Shown one piece after another: positions 61,724 to 64,000 of a stretch of DNA of 64,000 bases; the first letter of the stretch is position 1, and each line of letters begins with the position of its first letter. This DNA is from Diadema setosum (taxonomy: Eukaryota; Echinodermata; Echinoidea; Diadematoida; Diadematidae). Position numbers and translations under genes: made by a program. The notes beneath the pieces are model-generated. The model saw only the letters and a program-made list of their open reading frames with translations. It searched no databases and was not told where the DNA came from. The stretch lies in assembly GCF_964275005.1 (NCBI RefSeq), contig NC_092693.1:23773122-23837121 (forward strand). Direction: 5' to 3'.

Positions 61724-62170
61724 TTAAAGGACAAGTTCACCTTCATAGACATGTGGATTGAGTGAATGCAGCAATATAGAATACATCAATGAGAGTTTAA
61801 GGAAAATCGGAGAATCCATTGAAAAGTTATGAATTTTTGAAGTTTCTGCTCAGTCACCGCTGGATGAGAAGACTACTACAGTTGATGTCACATGCGTACA
61901 ACGATATAAAGAAAATATAAAGAAAATTCAACATATTTTCACTTTTCTCGCATAATAAGAAAATGCTCGACTTCCCTCTTACAGAAAGCAGGGGAATGAT
62001 ATTACCCTTCACATACGTCAGTGACAAGTCAAGGATATGTGCGTTTTTTTTTCAAAAAGTAACATTTTGTGAAATTCTCTTGATATTTTCCTTATACTTT
62101 TGTATGCATGTGACATCATCAGCTGTAGTAGTCTTCTCATCCAGCAGTGACTGAGCAGACACTGTGGGTT
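61724..62170. mobile_element. Foldback element, copy 2 (diverged, right end shortened)
   Basis: Begins TTAAAGGACAAGTTCACC, shares GTGGATTGAGTGAATGCAGC and CACCGCTGGATGAGAAGAC with copy 1, and folds back at TAGTCTTCTCATCCAGC. The outer part of the right arm is missing. Confidence 0.75.
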
Positions 62171-63035
62171 TCAAGTTTCTGAATTCACATTCAAATTTAG
62201 AATCTTTAATCATCAAGCGTGATAACTTCCTGGTGGTTCCTGGTTTAATTGCCTTTATATATTTCTCTACTCTGATCATATGGTGTTGTCAAAAAAAGAG
62301 CAGGTGTAAGTCTACTCACCATTTGTGTCATTCTCACGTATAATTTATTTCTCAAAATCTTTCATGTAATGTGACTGGAAGGAAGTGTACATTCACTCAT
62401 TTTGAGTAGAATTCTACAAAGATAATTTATGTCACATAAGAAATGTCAAATCTTTATCTTATTTATTCATCTTGGGACAGCATCAACAATTAAGCATATT
62501 ATCAACATTTCCATGTTTAAACCATTGTAATATAGTAGGGTCCTATGTACACCATACAACATTACTCCCCCCCCCCCCCCCATGCACTTTACTGATGAGG
62601 AGAATAAGGACATTAAAATCTTTTTGAAGATCATCAAGTTTGTCACTTGCGGTTCAAATTCTTTGTCTTTGGTCTTTATTTTCTGGAATAAATATGGGAG
62701 TGCTAGTGTACAAATATAAGGCCCTATATTTCAAAAGCAGTGATGTACTGCAAATTACAAACACATATACTTGGATAAACAGTTTCTTTAATTAGATACC
62801 TTATTTAGCTTGCTTGCTTGCTTGATCCTGGCATAATCTACTGTATTACACTTTCCCAGTTGCTGGGAGAAACCCACATGGGAGACCCCAGAAGACATGG
62901 GAAGAAACCATCAAAGAAGACAAAAGGCGACTAAAATCACCCATATCAACCTGACAGACTGGATATCATGAAGAGAGCCATTAAGGAAATGCCCATTCCA
63001 ACCCCAGTGATAAGAAAAATGGACATTAAATATAT

Positions 63036-63051
63036 GGATATATGGATATAT

Positions 63052-63125
<74 letters not shown>
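63036..63125. repeat. (TA)n microsatellite, left part
   Basis: TATATGGA units pass into a pure TA run of about 70 bases; it resumes at 63377-63403 on the other side of the inserted element. Confidence 0.92.
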
Positions 63126-63128
<3 letters not shown>

Positions 63129-63371
63129 AAGAGTTTGTTTGCAAAAACCGATAAGTCCATTTTTGAAGATTTTGAAGTACAGTCGCTGTCATAAAGTACA
63201 AAATAATACCTTTTGAATGATATACTGGTCACTACATATAAAGGTACATTTTTGAAGTTATGGTCAAAAGAAGCAAATATTTTCTTATTATTTTCTTTAT
63301 TTTTCTTGACCTTTAATCGCAAATATCTCCATTTGACAAATATGGACTTATCGGTTTCTGCAAACAAACTC

Positions 63372-63376
<5 letters not shown>
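63126..63376. mobile_element. 250-bp inverted-repeat element (copy 2), inside a TA microsatellite
   Basis: Inverted relative to copy 1 and about 90% alike by eye. Starts ATGAAGAGTTTGTTTGC and ends CAAACAAACTCTTCAT. A TA run lies on both sides (63053-63125 and 63377-63403), as expected for a TA-targeting element. Confidence 0.87.
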
Positions 63377-63406
<30 letters not shown>

Positions 63407-64000
63407 GTTGTAAATAGAGAATTCTTTGGAAATAACAAGGGCAATGTTTATGGTAACTTTACAAAGCACAGCATGAAGAAGCTTTATAAATCTAGATGAC
63501 AGTTGCAATGACTGAAAATTCTTTGAAACAGAAAGATTTTAAAAACTGATCCCGATTTCCATGTCAAGCTTCGTTATCCCAATCAAACCTGTTCATCTCA
63601 AGGTAATGACGTACAACCAAGCCAAAGTAAAGCACTCCCAATATATAAAAACCATATATCGCACCGTTTCTCTGGACAGTACACCAGGTCCTTCAGAACA
63701 TACACTTTACAACACTCAGCCTATGGATATATATGAAAACCTGCTTGCAAAGTATATACAATCAGACTTCACACATTGTTATTCATAATATACTGGAGGC
63801 ATTTTTTAATACTGTACAACAATATATACACATAGCAAAGTCTGATACAAAATATGAGTACAGATAAAGGTGGATTTCTTCCATTGGACGGATATGGGGT
63901 GGATCATAGAATGGACGGGTAGATTTTCAAAAGGCCACTTTAGTAGCAAAGGCCAAAAGGTATATTTTATTTAATACATTTTATACAGGTACAAGTTGCA

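Larger units (their letters stand above)
59996..64000. other. CYC1 upstream region and right flank
   Basis: The CYC1 promoter should lie just right of 59996, but no clear motif is seen. Further right are two copies of a 250-bp inverted-repeat element, the foldback copy 61724-62170 and the TA microsatellite. No other gene was recognised. Confidence 0.55.

Noticed and set aside
62911..63508. ORFs with Ile-Tyr repeats
   Set aside because: They are TA microsatellite plus the inserted 251-bp element.

Overview
The window is a piece of a large, AT-rich animal genome, not a prokaryotic one. Real coding sequence is short exons with GT-AG borders, separated by kilobase introns full of microsatellites, homopolymer runs and small inverted-repeat elements. 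The best taxonomic clue is a broken histone H2B fragment at 28.2-28.4 kb. Its [17 protein letters not shown] stretch is of the type found in echinoderm H2B. Together with the repeat style this points to an echinoderm (inference; no species is claimed).

Three genuine genes were rebuilt exon by exon from reading frame, splice phase and recalled family sequences. (1) Plus strand, 1976-18083: the last ten exons (346 residues and stop) of a C-Maf-inducing protein (CMIP) orthologue, including its C-terminal leucine-rich repeats. The N-terminal half lies beyond the left edge. (2) Minus strand, 42501 down to 30699: a complete ten-exon NUF2 gene (422 residues), a subunit of the kinetochore Ndc80 complex, with a likely non-coding first exon near 45.6 kb beside an NRF-1-type palindrome. 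(3) Minus strand, 59995 down to 49649: a complete eight-exon cytochrome c1 gene (CYC1, 304 residues), the haem subunit of respiratory complex III, whose first intron has a GC donor. In all three the split codons join in phase across every intron. CMIP and NUF2 converge across about 12.6 kb; NUF2 and CYC1 are head to tail. The genes have unrelated functions and no shared pathway is implied.

Region by region: 1-18.1 kb is CMIP with a tRNA-derived SINE, a minisatellite, a tandem duplication in intron 8 and several MITE-like elements. 18.1-30.7 kb is mostly intergenic, with CMIP 3' sequence, one unassigned ORF or possible three-exon gene end (24.07-24.63 kb), a nested foldback element (26.3-27.8 kb) and the rearranged H2B fragment. 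30.7-42.5 kb is NUF2 with a possible decayed THAP-like ORF. 42.5-45.1 kb holds a cluster of inverted and direct duplications. 45.7-49.6 kb is intergenic. 49.6-60.0 kb is CYC1, with a 3-kb palindrome in intron 2 and tandem and hairpin repeats in intron 1. 60-64 kb is CYC1 upstream sequence with two copies of a 250-bp inverted-repeat element, one sitting inside a TA microsatellite.

I found no evidence of an operon-like or defence-like novel system. The most unusual items are the alternating-orientation H2B fragment, the 3-kb palindrome, the 85-bp TTAA-flanked element pair, the duplication cluster upstream of NUF2, and the unassigned ORF at 24 kb.
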